A stretch of DNA of 64,000 nucleotides, from the NCBI GenBank assembly GCA_038528965.1, contig JBCBEC010000007.1, positions 1 to 64,000 of the forward strand, given 5' to 3'. Position 1 is the stretch's first letter, and every line of letters starts with the position of its first letter. The translations under genes were made by a program, and so were the position numbers. Source of the DNA: Lewinella sp038528965. Lineage in GTDB: Bacteria; Bacteroidota; Bacteroidia; Chitinophagales; Saprospiraceae. The notes beneath the pieces are model-generated. The model saw nothing but the letters and a program-made list of their open reading frames with translations. It did no database searches and was not told where the DNA came from. Positions 15,191-22,961 of the stretch are shown here, in pieces.

Positions 15191-16045
15191 ATGAAGCAGC
15201 TCAGGCTTTGGCTTAACCGTCCTTACCCGCTTCTTGAGCAACGCTCAAGCAAGTGGATTCTGGTCTTGGGTTTTGCGCTATTCACCTATCTATTCTTACT
15301 ACTATACCAACCTTTTGGAGCTGCGGAGATTCCAGGAAAAACCTGGTATTTATCGGGCTTTGGTGTTTCCGTATTTGTGGTCCTTGCCTTCAACTACTTT
15401 CTGCTCCCACGCTTGGCGCCCAGTTGGTTCAAGGCGGAAGACTGGCAGATTAAAAAGGAGATTCTCTACGTGAGTTGGTGCTTTTTGGGCATTGCCGTCT
15501 TGAATTACGTATACAATACTAGCGTGGGCCACGACATTGCTCCCCCTTTTGGCCTGCTGGAGTTTGTTGGAATAACGCTTTCGGTAGGTATTTTCCCCTT
15601 GTTGGTCTTGCTGTATTTCAACGAGCGCCGTCTAAATGCAAATAACCAAAAATTAGCCCAAAGCTTCGGACAAAAGCCCGTGTTAGAATCGGTACCAATC
15701 CGCGCGATTAGTATCCAGGCCGAAACCAGTAAAGATCCTACTTTGACGCTACAGATCGAAGAATTGCTTTACGCAGTTGCAGAAAACAACTACGTTACCA
15801 TTCACTTTCAGCGCAATGGTGAACCAGGACGTCGGCTTTTACGCCTCTCCCTCAAACGCTTACTAGATCAACTAGCAGACCACAGCTCAATTGAGCGTTG
15901 CCACCGTTCGTATCTTATCAATCGCACTCACCTGCTCGCAGTAGAAGGGAACGCACGTAGTCTATACCTCAAATTGCATCATACTGATACGCTGATTCCA
16001 GTTTCCCGTAGTTTGGCTCGCAACTTTCTTGCTGCTGATCATTAA
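15191..16045 (+). CDS. Membrane-anchored LytTR-domain DNA-binding regulator
   Basis: 284 residues. Four membrane helices lie in the N-terminal half: WILVLGFALFTYLFLLLY (about 19-36), YLSGFGVSVFVVLAFNYFLL (about 54-73), ILYVSWCFLGIAVLNYVY (about 90-107) and FVGITLSVGIFPLLVLLYF (about 120-140). A C-terminal LytTR domain (about 180-280) includes IEELLYAVAENNYVTIHF, FERCHRSYLINRTHLLAV-like residues (read as IERCHRSYLINRTHLL) and LIPVSRSLARNFL. LytTR binds DNA as a ten-strand domain. This membrane-LytTR layout is common in Bacteroidota and usually serves without a response-regulator receiver. No histidine kinase partner is adjacent. The 3' end overlaps the family 3 remnant at 16031. Confidence 0.93.
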   Translation: MKQLRLWLNRPYPLLEQRSSKWILVLGFALFTYLFLLLYQPFGAAEIPGKTWYLSGFGVSVFVVLAFNYFLLPRLAPSWFKAEDWQIKKEILYVSWCFLGIAVLNYVYNTSVGHDIAPPFGLLEFVGITLSVGIFPLLVLLYFNERRLNANNQKLAQSFGQKPVLESVPIRAISIQAETSKDPTLTLQIEELLYAVAENNYVTIHFQRNGEPGRRLLRLSLKRLLDQLADHSSIERCHRSYLINRTHLLAVEGNARSLYLKLHHTDTLIPVSRSLARNFLAADH

Positions 16046-16330
16046 TGGAACTCTAGCCCTAATTCCGCCCGTTCGTCCCAAAGGCTTCCCATTGACCACA
16101 AGCGTTACTAGTAGTAGGCATATTGGTCTGGCTCTAAACTGGAGACCCAACGGCATTTATAATGGACAGTACCCGGGGATTCTTTACCATTTTCTTTGGC
16201 TACCAGATTTACCGGTCGATTAGGCACGGTAATCCGTATTCTGGATAAATTGAGGTTGACATCTCCAATCTCATCATTGGTGGTACATCTATAAAAGTCA
16301 GAACCGTATTTCTATTTCAGTGCAGCAGGA
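16031..16330 (-). pseudogene. Decayed coding remnant, family 3, copy 1
   Basis: The 335-bp gap 16046-16380 holds no intact gene. On the minus strand, 16031-16107 reads LVVNGKPLGRTGGIRARV followed by PLMISS, and a different frame at about 16130-16320 is open with protein-like content (NDEIGDVNLNLSRIRITVPN). The first segment matches 19121-19197 without gaps over 77 bp (about 61 identical). The two therefore look like fossils of one protein family broken by frameshifts. Nothing tells the original function. Confidence 0.5.
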
Positions 16331-16380
16331 TTCGATCCCACAAATAGTACTCTTCCCCTCGAGGGAATCATGTCTAACGC

Positions 16381-17946
16381 TCATTCAACAACTACGCGCT
16401 CGCTCCATCGCTTACCATCACAAAACAAAACCAAAGTGTATGCCCCTGCTTGCAATTGACTAAGCTCAAGTTGAAATTTAACCATTGGCTCAAAGAGGTG
16501 CGTCTCCACCAACTGACCCAGGTTGTTATATACATTTAATTGCAGGGGTGTCTCCATTGCATCCGTTGGTATAATCACGTGCAGTAGCCTTCCTTCCACC
16601 GGGTTAGGGTAAACGGCTAAACTTTGCTTTTTTTCGCTCTGGTAGATACTGATCATAGGCGAGTATTTATAAGTGCCATCAAAATCTACTTGCTGCAAAC
16701 GATAATAGCTCATACCCAACAGAGCTTGCTCATCCAAGTAGGAATAAGTTTGTCGCTCAGTAGCTGTACCAGTACCATCTACGAATGCGAGAGCGTCCCA
16801 TCTGCTCCCATTTGCGCTTCGTTCAATCCAGAAACCCCGGTTGTTGGACTCAGAGGTCGTCTGCCAACTAAGCTGTACCTCCTTACCCAACACTTGACCT
16901 TCGAAAGACAATAGTGTAACCGGTAGGGCGGAAGCACCATATTTCAGAATAGTACCTTCCTCACCGACGGCCCAACCCGTGTTTGCATCGAGGAAGAAGA
17001 CGCCGAATAGATTTTCCGAAGTTCCCGATGTTTGAATCTCCCAATTTGCGCCACCATCTGTAGTGTGTAGAATGGAGCCTTGAAAACCAACGACCCAACC
17101 GGTATTCGAATCTGTGAAAGCAACACTGTAAAAGAGGGACAAAGGAGGAGTTGGTGGAAATGATAGACTGCTCCAGGTAGTTCCGCCATCTGTAGTACCG
17201 ATGATGCTATTCCAGCCGACTGCCCAACAAGTGTTCACATCTGTACAGCTTATGTCCAAGAGGTCTTCTGTAGTTGGGGAAGTCTGCGTGTTCCAAAGCA
17301 CGCCCCCTGAACTTGATTTTATGATTGTCCCTCCATCTCCAACTGCCCAGCCAACGGCAGAAGATGGCCCTGCATTTGTATCTAGAAAATCAACACCATT
17401 TAATTCGGTGCTAAAAACAGGGATAAAATAGTTAAAAGTGTTGCCCCCGGTTGGCCATAAGGTTACACCATTTCCATTACTCGTCCCTACTACCGCACCA
17501 TTATTAGAACCAATGATATCTACGTCGTAGTAGGAGGTAAAACCACTAGGTGATTGTCTGTCCCAAGTGGCTCCACCATCAGTTGTGATCAGCACTACTT
17601 CTTCTCCCGTTTGTTCAGGAAATCCAACTACATACCCCGTATTTGAATCGATGAAGTGGACCCCACGAAGGGATGACGAGACACCCGATGTAAGGGGCAT
17701 CCAACTAAGTCCGCCATCGATGGTCTTTATGATTGTTCCATTAGCACCAACAGCCCAGCCGGTACTACTATCCACAAAGTGAATATCATGGAGAATTTCA
17801 TCGGTACCGGATGCTAACGCCACCCATTCAGGTGTGGTCATCGCATCCAAAGTAGTAGATAGGCCTGTAGCTGTACTGAGGTGGTTTGCCACGAGATACT
17901 GGTAAAAGCAGCTCAATAAAAGGAAGGTCAAACGATACTTTTTCAT
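16381..17946 (-). CDS. Ycf48-like repeat protein with T9SS sorting domain
   Basis: 521 residues. A signal peptide (MKKYRLTFLLLSCFYQYLVA) is followed by about six to seven blades of the Ycf48/photosystem-assembly type. Each blade has an F-D-SNTGWxVG turn and a TTDGGxTW strand (for example FVDSSTGWAVGANGTI with TIDGGLSW, and VAFTDSNTGWVVGFQGSILH with TTDGGANW). From about residue 350 there is an Ig-like module (LPVTLLSFEGQVLGKEVQLS) and then a T9SS type A sorting tail (LAVYPNPVEG to the end). It is probably a secreted, surface-attached beta-propeller protein. Ycf48 is a chlorophyll-protein assembly factor in cyanobacteria, but here only the repeat is shared. Confidence 0.92.
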   Translation of the reverse strand: MKKYRLTFLLLSCFYQYLVANHLSTATGLSTTLDAMTTPEWVALASGTDEILHDIHFVDSSTGWAVGANGTIIKTIDGGLSWMPLTSGVSSSLRGVHFIDSNTGYVVGFPEQTGEEVVLITTDGGATWDRQSPSGFTSYYDVDIIGSNNGAVVGTSNGNGVTLWPTGGNTFNYFIPVFSTELNGVDFLDTNAGPSSAVGWAVGDGGTIIKSSSGGVLWNTQTSPTTEDLLDISCTDVNTCWAVGWNSIIGTTDGGTTWSSLSFPPTPPLSLFYSVAFTDSNTGWVVGFQGSILHTTDGGANWEIQTSGTSENLFGVFFLDANTGWAVGEEGTILKYGASALPVTLLSFEGQVLGKEVQLSWQTTSESNNRGFWIERSANGSRWDALAFVDGTGTATERQTYSYLDEQALLGMSYYRLQQVDFDGTYKYSPMISIYQSEKKQSLAVYPNPVEGRLLHVIIPTDAMETPLQLNVYNNLGQLVETHLFEPMVKFQLELSQLQAGAYTLVLFCDGKRWSERVVVE

Positions 17947-18134
17947 TTCTATGACGTGCGGTCTGATGCTAAAATCGATAAGTCGAGAGCGGAGGAATCA
18001 ACAAGTACACCCACTACGACCCAAGGGCAAATAACCCACACCAGCACGAGTCATTTTTCAACATTTGTCGAAAAATGAATGGACAATTAATCGTAAGTAT
18101 TCGAGTTAGTAGGACCTTACAACCACACCTGGCT

Positions 18135-18713
18135 TTATAGCTTATTTTTCTTTCTAACCCTGCTAAGTTGGGTAGGGGTAATACCGATTATAGAGGCGAT
18201 AAACCGTAATGGTACTTTCTTAAGGAGTTCAGGGTTGTTCTCCAGGATGAACTGATATCTTTCTTTGGCTGATCCTGCAACAAATAGATATTGACGTTTA
18301 GCTATTTCCAATAGTTGGTCTTTGAGATGCTTGCGAATGACAATATTCAGGGCCAAGTTGGTTTCCAGTAATTCTTGCATTCTTTCCACTGGGGCAATGA
18401 GTAAGGTAAGGTCCTCCAAACATTCTATCCCGAGCGGAGAACTATTCTTGCCCTCTAATCGAAATGGGTCGGTGATAAACGAATTGTCTTGGCGTATTCG
18501 CACCGTTATTTCATCACCATTTTCTTTATAGACGATGATCCTCACCGTTCCTTCGGATAGAAAAGCGAACTGATTTCCAATCGTAAACGGCCTTTTGAAG
18601 AATTCTCCTTTTTTGAAATGTTTTTCTCGAAACAGGGCAAGAATTTCATCGAGTTCCTCTTCTCTCGGAGAAGTTACTTGTTCACTTATATATTTCCTTA
18701 GTGCTTCTTTCAT
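18135..18713 (-). CDS. Crp/Fnr-family transcriptional regulator
   Basis: 192 residues. The N-terminal cNMP-binding-like beta-roll (about 25-115) includes HFKKGEFFKRPFTIGNQFAF and FLSEGTVRIIVYKENGDEIT. A long dimer helix follows (about 118-150), then a short C-terminal helix-turn-helix (RFIASIIGITPTQLSRVRKK, about 170-189). Effector residues for cAMP (the RXXS arginine) are not evident, so the ligand may differ. It stands alone, divergent from the 539-bp gap upstream. It resembles the complete form of the broken regulator at 13966-14200 (ITPEFLSKIRKE against ITPTQLSRVRKK), though the two are only moderately similar. Confidence 0.92.
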   Translation of the reverse strand: MKEALRKYISEQVTSPREEELDEILALFREKHFKKGEFFKRPFTIGNQFAFLSEGTVRIIVYKENGDEITVRIRQDNSFITDPFRLEGKNSSPLGIECLEDLTLLIAPVERMQELLETNLALNIVIRKHLKDQLLEIAKRQYLFVAGSAKERYQFILENNPELLKKVPLRFIASIIGITPTQLSRVRKKNKL

Positions 18714-19252
18714 CTTGTTTTTGGCCTGCCTTTTGGCTGCAAAAAGGATTTTGACGAGATGTGACGCATAAAGCTATGAATTTCTAGATTATTCAATCTC
18801 GTCAAATCAAGCGACTCAAGAATAAAACTGGATAATCTTCATTCCACCCGCTTTAGAGATGGCATATAGGGTGCTACAAAGTTGAAGGAGTAGCAGAAAC
18901 CAAAATTGGTTGAGATTAATTATTAATGCGAATCAAGAGCTAAACAGTTAGCTCGATTATTGTAATGAATACTGCGGCGACACGACCGAATACATGTACA
19001 AGTAGTCCTGCGGTCGAGCGTATTTTCGCTGCGCGTTGAATATTAGTGTGTTCAAGAAGTCAATTGAAGAACGACTCGATTGGTTGCCTGATCTTGGATA
19101 CAGCCTTTGAGTAAAGGTCAGCAGCTGATCAGTAGTGTTACTGTAGCCCCAATTCTGCCCATTCATCCCAAAAGCGTCCCGTTAACCACAAGCATTTGGT
19201 TCTAAGCAACTAAGCACTGCATTTTGAGCTTGGATACTAAAAAACCAAAACC
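18714..19252. other. 539-bp gap with a decayed repeat (family 3, copy 2)
   Basis: I see no gene. Positions 19121-19197 match 16031-16107 without gaps. On the minus strand they read LVVNGTLLG, a stop, then MGRIGATVTLLISC and a second stop. The stop replaces an Arg codon (TGA for CGA) in the other copy. The flanking 18957-19120 is open in one frame but has no recognisable content. A possible promoter for the SDR gene, TTTGG at 19194 and GCATTTTG at about 19218, is weak. Confidence 0.6.
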
Positions 19253-20068
19253 ATGCAGTTATCTAAGGGAGAGCAGGCTCGACTAAAGGCCTACGGGAAA
19301 TGGGCACTTATCACGGGGGCGAGTTCCGGAATTGGAGCCGAACTGGCCAGGCAACTAGCTAGTAGTCGGCTTGACTTAATACTTGTAAGCAGAGGAGCTA
19401 GTGAGTTAGAAGCCTTAGCCACCGAGCTCAAAATGAAATATGATACCCAGTGCCGCATCCTCAGTCTGGATCTCAGTAAAACGGAAAGTACCGTCCAACT
19501 GTTAGCGGCCGTTTCGGGCTTGGATATCGGTCTGGTAGCCCTGGCTGCTGGCTATGGCACCTCTGGTCATTTTTTGCAAGCGGATCTGGACCAGGAACTA
19601 AATATGCTAGACCTCAATTGCCGAGCGATCCTGTCCCAAACCCACCATTTTGCCCAGCGTTTTGCGGAACGAGGCAAGGGTGGTATCATTCTCTTCGGCT
19701 CCTTGGTTGGTTTTCAGGGAACGCCTTACGCTGCGCATTATGCCGCTACCAAAGCATATGTGCAAACGCTGGCCGAGGCACTGCATGTAGAACTGAAAGA
19801 CAGCGGTGTGGATGTACTCAGCGCTGCTCCAGGCCCGGTTAATACCAGCTTCGCTGAGCGAGCGAATATGCAAATGGGGGCAGCTTTGAGACCGGAAGAT
19901 GTGGGGGTACCTATTTTGCGGGCCCTAGGTAAGCGCCAAACGGTGCTACCAGGCTTCTTAACTAAGTTCTTAGTGGGGTCATTGCGAACGCTTCCACGCT
20001 GGGGCAAGGTAAGGGTTATGAAACTGGTGATGGGGGGTATGACGGAGCATCAGCGGGAAGTGAGTTAG
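19253..20068 (+). CDS. Short-chain dehydrogenase/reductase
   Basis: 271 residues, the typical length of a classical SDR. The cofactor motif TGASSGIG lies at about residues 20-27, preceded by KWALITG. The catalytic Ser is in ILFGSLVGFQG (about 142) and the Tyr-x-x-x-Lys in HYAATKAYVQ (about 162-166). The C-terminus LPRWGKVRVMKLVMGGMTEH resembles the DltE/YqjQ-like subgroup of fatty-acyl or ketone reductases. The substrate is not determined by sequence. The start ATG at 19253 follows a short leader. The gene ends 88 bp before the convergent TonB receptor gene, with a strong hairpin between. Confidence 0.93.
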   Translation: MQLSKGEQARLKAYGKWALITGASSGIGAELARQLASSRLDLILVSRGASELEALATELKMKYDTQCRILSLDLSKTESTVQLLAAVSGLDIGLVALAAGYGTSGHFLQADLDQELNMLDLNCRAILSQTHHFAQRFAERGKGGIILFGSLVGFQGTPYAAHYAATKAYVQTLAEALHVELKDSGVDVLSAAPGPVNTSFAERANMQMGAALRPEDVGVPILRALGKRQTVLPGFLTKFLVGSLRTLPRWGKVRVMKLVMGGMTEHQREVS

Positions 20069-20078
20069 AAAAGATTTT

Positions 20079-20149
20079 TGAACCACCGCAGACACCCGAG
20101 AGCACCAAAGTATTTTTCTAAGGTGGTCTTAGGTGTCTCAGGTGGTTCC
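20079..20149. terminator. Long imperfect hairpin between convergent genes
   Basis: GAACCACCGCAGACACCCGA (20081-20100 region) pairs imperfectly with CTTAGGTGTCTCAGGTGGTTC (20127-20148). A T-rich run (TATTTTTCTAA) lies in the loop. It probably acts as a bidirectional terminator. The CCACC/GGTGG repeats make it look like one of several low-complexity intergenic hairpins in this genome. Confidence 0.65.
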
Positions 20150-20156
20150 CCGTATA

Positions 20157-22511
20157 CTAAAACTCCAAACGATAATTCAATACTGGAATCAGCCCCAGCT
20201 GTGTAATATCCGTCACCGCATCTCGGCTAGCGGAAAAGAAATTACCCCAGACATTTTCGCGGTTGCTCACGTTCTGGATATCTAGTGAAATAATGGAGGA
20301 AGCCTTCGCCCGATTTTTCCGGTAGGAAATCCGAATATCACTACGGAAGTAGTAGGCAGCCTGGTCTTCCCACGCCCGATTGTAGTCTCGCACGGTAAAA
20401 CCAGCATCACGAGAAGCCGCCACGTCAATGGGTACCAAGCGGTTACCGCCAGCGATACTCCCACGGATATTTGCCGCAAAAATGTTGCTCTTATTCTTAC
20501 CTACCTGCCATTCTTTACCCACTAGCATATTGGCAACGTAATTGCCATTGTAACGGGAACTGCGCTCCACACCATCACGTGCAGTGTAAAGGGATTCGTA
20601 AAGAGAAACGGTGCCCAGGGCGTACCAGCCATTGGTAAAGAACTTCTCCACTGTGATTTCCAGACCATAGTTGCGTCCGGTACCATCACTGAAGAGCGAA
20701 TCCGCTACGTATCCACTATCGAAATTAATGGCCGAGGCGGTAACGGCCTCAGCGTTGGTAGCGTTAGGGCTAGCAATGGCCACATCATACAAATGCTGGT
20801 AGTAAGCCTCTGCCTGCAAGCGCCACTGCGGAGCAAAGCGCCATTCGTAACCCACTACCAGGTGAGCAGCTTTGGGCAAAGCCAGATCCATATTAGGCTG
20901 AGCAAATGTATCCGTACTCGTGGCCACTCGGGCGAAGTAAACGGTGAGAGGATCACGTCGACTGTGCAGACCTGCTCCAGCACTCAAAACCTTGCCCGGA
21001 CGGAAATTCCAGCGAACACCCAAACGGGGCTCAATAGCAACTTGATCTCCTACTTCCAAATAGGTGGCGTGAAGGCCCGCATTCAGGTGCAGGTTGGTAC
21101 CGAAGCGATGTTTCCACTGCGCATAGGCTTGCACTGTTGCGGTAGCACCATCCTCATCAATCAAAGTGATCCGGGGAGCATCCGCCTCAAACCACTCTTC
21201 AAAGCGGTAGGATAAACGACTGCCAATAGCCCCCAAGCGAATAGTGTTGCGGGCGTTGACCTTGCGGTTGTACAGCAGACTGACACGTAAAGCTTCATCC
21301 GTAAACTGTTCAGAATCTTTGTAATTGGTAGGCAGGTAGCTGTCATCATCCCCCACTTCGTTGATGGAGTAGCTGATGATGGTTTCTAGGTAGTCATTCT
21401 TCGCTAAGTAACGCCGGTGATTCAGTCCTAGAACGCCTCGATTGGAGTGGTAATCGTATTGTTCCATGCTATCCTGAAATACATCACTACTTAGGCCGCC
21501 GATTCCCCAAAAGGACCAGTAACCTCCGCCCTCAGTGGGCACCTGCACCTTGAAGGCCGCGTCCTGAAAAACAGATTCTCCATCCGTGATATCAAAGACA
21601 CCTAATCGTCCAAGAATGGAAAGGGTGGAATAGCGATAATTAGCCAGGTAACTGGCACCACCTTTGGGGCCAATAGGCCCCTCTGCGGCTAGATCAAGTC
21701 CTAAAAAACCAGCTTGTAAGGCGTACTCTCGCTTCTCATTATTACCGTTTCGCAATTTCAGATCAAACACACCAGACATAGCATTGCCGTATTCTGCTGG
21801 AAAAGCACTGACCAGAAAGTCGGAATTAGCGAGCATATTTACGCTTAAGGCACTGATACCACCACCGGAGGCACCTTGGTCAGAAAAGTGATTGGGCGTA
21901 GGAATTTCCACTCCCTCCATGCGCCAGAGTAAACCACGTGGGCTGTTACCACGAATAACAATTTCGTTGCCTTCATCATCACGCGTACTCACGCCGGCGA
22001 AGGATAAGGCCATACGCGCGGGATCGTTCACGGCCGCAGCGTAACGCTTGGTTTGCTCAACGCTGAAACTCCGGGCACTTACACTTGCCATATCGTTGTT
22101 GGGAGTACCGTTTAGTCGTTCGGCTTTCACGACTACTTCTTCCATGGTCACCAGAGACTCAGTGAGTTTGATTTGTAGGACCACTTCTTTTCCAGAGCCT
22201 ACTTCTAGTTCGTGGATAAAGGCGTCTTCGTAGCCCAAACAGCTGATGCGTAAACTATGACGACCTACCGGTACTTTCTCCAGGCGAAAGCTGCCATCTA
22301 GCTCGGTAGCAGTGCCAATAACTGGTTCCAAATTTAGGAGTAAAATATTGGCAGCAATGATGGGTTCTTCAGAAGCCTGATCAATGATCGTACCCTTGAT
22401 CGTTTGCGTAAGGCCGCCTTGCTGAGCAAATGCTGGCAGTGCAAGCATAATCAGTAAAGGCAAAAGAAGGGCTGTCCGCCACAGGGTGCGGTTCTTTGGG
22501 GTGGATAGCAT
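20157..22511 (-). CDS. TonB-dependent receptor with carboxypeptidase-like domain
   Basis: 784 residues. A signal peptide (about 1-30) precedes a CarboxypepD_reg-like beta-sandwich (about 36-115: IKGTIIDQASEEPIIAANIL ending RHSLRISCLGYED). A plug domain follows (about 130-260, including VEQTKRYAAAVNDPARMALS and the NEIVIRGNSPRGL segment). The remainder is a 22-strand-type outer-membrane barrel ending in LGLIPVLNYRLEF, where a terminal Phe suits BAM recognition. The protein imports a ligand using TonB energy. There is no SusD partner next to it, so it is not an ordinary polysaccharide locus, and the substrate is unknown. A divergent small gene starts 116 bp upstream. Confidence 0.93.
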   Translation of the reverse strand: MLSTPKNRTLWRTALLLPLLIMLALPAFAQQGGLTQTIKGTIIDQASEEPIIAANILLLNLEPVIGTATELDGSFRLEKVPVGRHSLRISCLGYEDAFIHELEVGSGKEVVLQIKLTESLVTMEEVVVKAERLNGTPNNDMASVSARSFSVEQTKRYAAAVNDPARMALSFAGVSTRDDEGNEIVIRGNSPRGLLWRMEGVEIPTPNHFSDQGASGGGISALSVNMLANSDFLVSAFPAEYGNAMSGVFDLKLRNGNNEKREYALQAGFLGLDLAAEGPIGPKGGASYLANYRYSTLSILGRLGVFDITDGESVFQDAAFKVQVPTEGGGYWSFWGIGGLSSDVFQDSMEQYDYHSNRGVLGLNHRRYLAKNDYLETIISYSINEVGDDDSYLPTNYKDSEQFTDEALRVSLLYNRKVNARNTIRLGAIGSRLSYRFEEWFEADAPRITLIDEDGATATVQAYAQWKHRFGTNLHLNAGLHATYLEVGDQVAIEPRLGVRWNFRPGKVLSAGAGLHSRRDPLTVYFARVATSTDTFAQPNMDLALPKAAHLVVGYEWRFAPQWRLQAEAYYQHLYDVAIASPNATNAEAVTASAINFDSGYVADSLFSDGTGRNYGLEITVEKFFTNGWYALGTVSLYESLYTARDGVERSSRYNGNYVANMLVGKEWQVGKNKSNIFAANIRGSIAGGNRLVPIDVAASRDAGFTVRDYNRAWEDQAAYYFRSDIRISYRKNRAKASSIISLDIQNVSNRENVWGNFFSASRDAVTDITQLGLIPVLNYRLEF

Positions 22512-22570
22512 AGATGGTTTTGATTATTTGGTTCCACTTGCAGGATGGGGAAGGAACTCTAGCACCCCTA

Positions 22571-22600
22571 TTTGGCGTTGAAAAAGAGTAACTACTTTTG
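22571..22600 (+). promoter_or_regulatory. Complete Bacteroidota promoter (TTTG-N18-TACTTTTG)
   Basis: A -33 TTTG at 22571-22574 and a -7 TACTTTTG (TAnnTTTG) at 22593-22600 are separated by 18 bp, inside the 17-23 bp window known for Bacteroides sigma-A promoters. The expected start of transcription is near 22607, giving about a 20-nt leader before the ATG at 22628. Confidence 0.75.
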
Positions 22601-22627
22601 AGCTCCATGCAACAAAAAACACACTAA

Positions 22628-22825
22628 ATGATCCGCCTCTTGTTCACTACTTTCGTAATTGCCATCACCATTTATTTTATCTACAACTTGCTTTCTGCCT
22701 ACCGTAACACCATGTGCCCCAGATGTGAAGGAAAAGGCTACTGGTTGGGTACCAGGGGGGACAAAAATTATTGTAAGGCCTGCGACGGTAGCGGGAGAAG
22801 TTCGATAAAGGAGGTCAGCTCTTAG
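22628..22825 (+). CDS. Membrane-anchored DnaJ-type zinc-ribbon peptide
   Basis: 65 residues. One N-terminal membrane helix (LLFTTFVIAITIYFIYNLLS, about 4-23) is followed by a cytoplasmic or periplasmic domain holding two CxxCxGxG-like units, CPRCEGKG (about 30-37) and CKACDGSG (about 49-56). This is one half of the zinc-binding Cys-rich domain of DnaJ. It has no J domain. It may act as a thiol/zinc or chaperone-related membrane protein, but I know no assigned role. It is expressed from its own good promoter and lies between a TonB receptor and a histidine kinase gene. No close relationship to either is visible. Confidence 0.75.
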   Translation: MIRLLFTTFVIAITIYFIYNLLSAYRNTMCPRCEGKGYWLGTRGDKNYCKACDGSGRSSIKEVSS

Positions 22826-22927
22826 TGACTTCACAGCGTTTACTGAACGCAACTCCTTCCCACTTGAATGATAGAGGTGTCATCCAGTTTCTGGACTGAC
22901 TTCTAAACCCCTTATCATTTTTCCGCA

Positions 22928-22935
22928 TATATTTG
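22928..22935 (+). promoter_or_regulatory. -7 promoter element (TATATTTG)
   Basis: A perfect TAnnTTTG match 26 bp before the ATG at 22962 of the histidine kinase. No -33 box is evident. Its position makes the GTG at 22950 less likely as the start, since transcription would begin around 22942. Confidence 0.5.
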
Positions 22936-22961
22936 CTGTACATACTTGAGTGATCAACTAC

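Noticed and set aside
18957..19166. 69-residue minus-strand ORF in the 539-bp gap
   Set aside because: It uses a different frame from the one conserved with 16031-16107 and has no recognisable domain.
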